Shown here: piece after piece, positions 63,690 to 64,000 of the stretch | Position numbering within the stretch: position 1 is the first letter of the stretch | How the letters are laid out: each line of letters opens with the position of its first letter | Origin: Bacillota bacterium | GTDB taxonomy: Bacteria; Bacillota; Clostridia; Lachnospirales; Lachnospiraceae | DNA: 64,000 bases | Direction: 5' to 3' | Assembly: GCA_902363515.1 (NCBI GenBank) | Contig: CABJAN010000004.1 | Coordinates: forward strand, 62,001-126,000 | Notes under the pieces: model-generated | Seen by the model: the letters and a program-made list of their open reading frames with translations, nothing else | Told to the model about the DNA's origin: nothing | Databases searched by the model: none | Program-made: the position numbers and the translations under genes

Positions 63690-64000
63690 GTGAGAAAAAT
63701 TGCTGTTTTAGATCAGAATACAATTGATAAAATTGCTGCAGGAGAAGTAGTGGAACGTCCGGCTTCCGTAGTAAAAGAACTGGTGGAAAATGCAGTGGAT
63801 GCGGGTTCTACAGCCATTACGGTGGAGATTAAGGATGGAGGAATTTCTTTTATCCGGGTCACAGATAATGGCGGAGGGATTCCAAAAGAACAGGTACCCC
63901 TTGCCTTTCTGAGACATGCCACCAGTAAAATTGAGCGGGTGGAGGATTTACTGCAGATTTCTTCCCTTGGTTTTCGCGGGGAGGCTTTATCCAGCATTTC
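63690..64000 (+). CDS. mutL: DNA mismatch repair protein MutL, N-terminal part
   Basis: The window ends inside this gene; about 103 residues are visible. The GTG start is at 63690. The GHKL ATPase motifs are clear: [20 protein letters not shown] (ATP-binding Glu/Asn), [24 protein letters not shown] and [10 protein letters not shown]. MutL acts with MutS in mismatch repair. The pair mutS-mutL is the standard arrangement. Confidence 0.96.
   Translation, partial: MRKIAVLDQNTIDKIAAGEVVERPASVVKELVENAVDAGSTAITVEIKDGGISFIRVTDNGGGIPKEQVPLAFLRHATSKIERVEDLLQISSLGFRGEALSSI

Overview
The window is a stretch of a Firmicutes chromosome, most likely a Lachnospiraceae gut commensal close to Blautia or Ruminococcus. 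That placement is inferred from moderate-to-low GC, strong AGGAGG-type ribosome binding sites, sporulation genes (yqfC, yqfD), RecU, HelD, a Crh-like HPr protein, and the style of the carbohydrate-uptake and glycoside-hydrolase clusters. No rRNA, tRNA or CRISPR array was seen.

Layout. 1-6.4 kb: housekeeping genes on the plus strand (end of an SDR gene, RluA-type pseudouridine synthase, signal peptidase I, RecU, a lactate/malate dehydrogenase paired with malic enzyme, RNase H, HPr-like protein), closed by a strong terminator. 6.4-8.3 kb: a MarR regulator and MATE exporter operon with a clear promoter and operator-like repeats. 8.4-14.4 kb: small metabolic genes (cyclophilin lipoprotein, HIT protein, RpiR regulator, acetyltransferase, a HAD-GNAT fusion, Dabb protein, a DUF89 phosphatase broken by an in-frame amber codon, an iron-sulfur aldo/keto reductase). 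14.4-23.5 kb: a sugar-uptake locus with an AraC-type response regulator, two ABC permeases, a binding lipoprotein, a GH31 glycosidase and, at the far end, the partner histidine kinase. 23.5-30 kb: PadR/HAAS pair, a HigB-HigA module whose toxin is doubly disrupted while the antitoxin-metallopeptidase is intact, HelD, a small Nif11-like protein, a small alarmone synthetase and a YkgJ-type cysteine-cluster protein. 30-32.3 kb (minus strand): lgt and a phospholipase D-family protein. 32.4-45.1 kb: sbcDC, a Fic remnant, DUF2284, then the conserved run yqfC-yqfD-phoH-ybeY, proB, DUF896, 5-formyl-THF cyclo-ligase and miaB. 45.1-61.0 kb: an inserted island. 61.0-64.0 kb: mutS and the start of mutL.

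The island is the most striking part. miaB and mutS are usually close neighbours in Firmicutes; here about 15.9 kb separates them. The inserted block has a decayed DDE transposase and an IS66 remnant on its left and a decayed tyrosine integrase with tandem repeats on its right. Its cargo is a LacI regulator, two AAAACGTTTT operator-like palindromes, and six enzymes: GH43, GH51 arabinofuranosidase, a divergent GH120-like beta-helix protein, a type-B carboxylesterase, a multidomain GH43 and a GH120 beta-xylosidase. None has a signal peptide, so the set looks like an intracellular pathway for imported, acylated arabinoxylo-oligosaccharides. It carries no transporter of its own.
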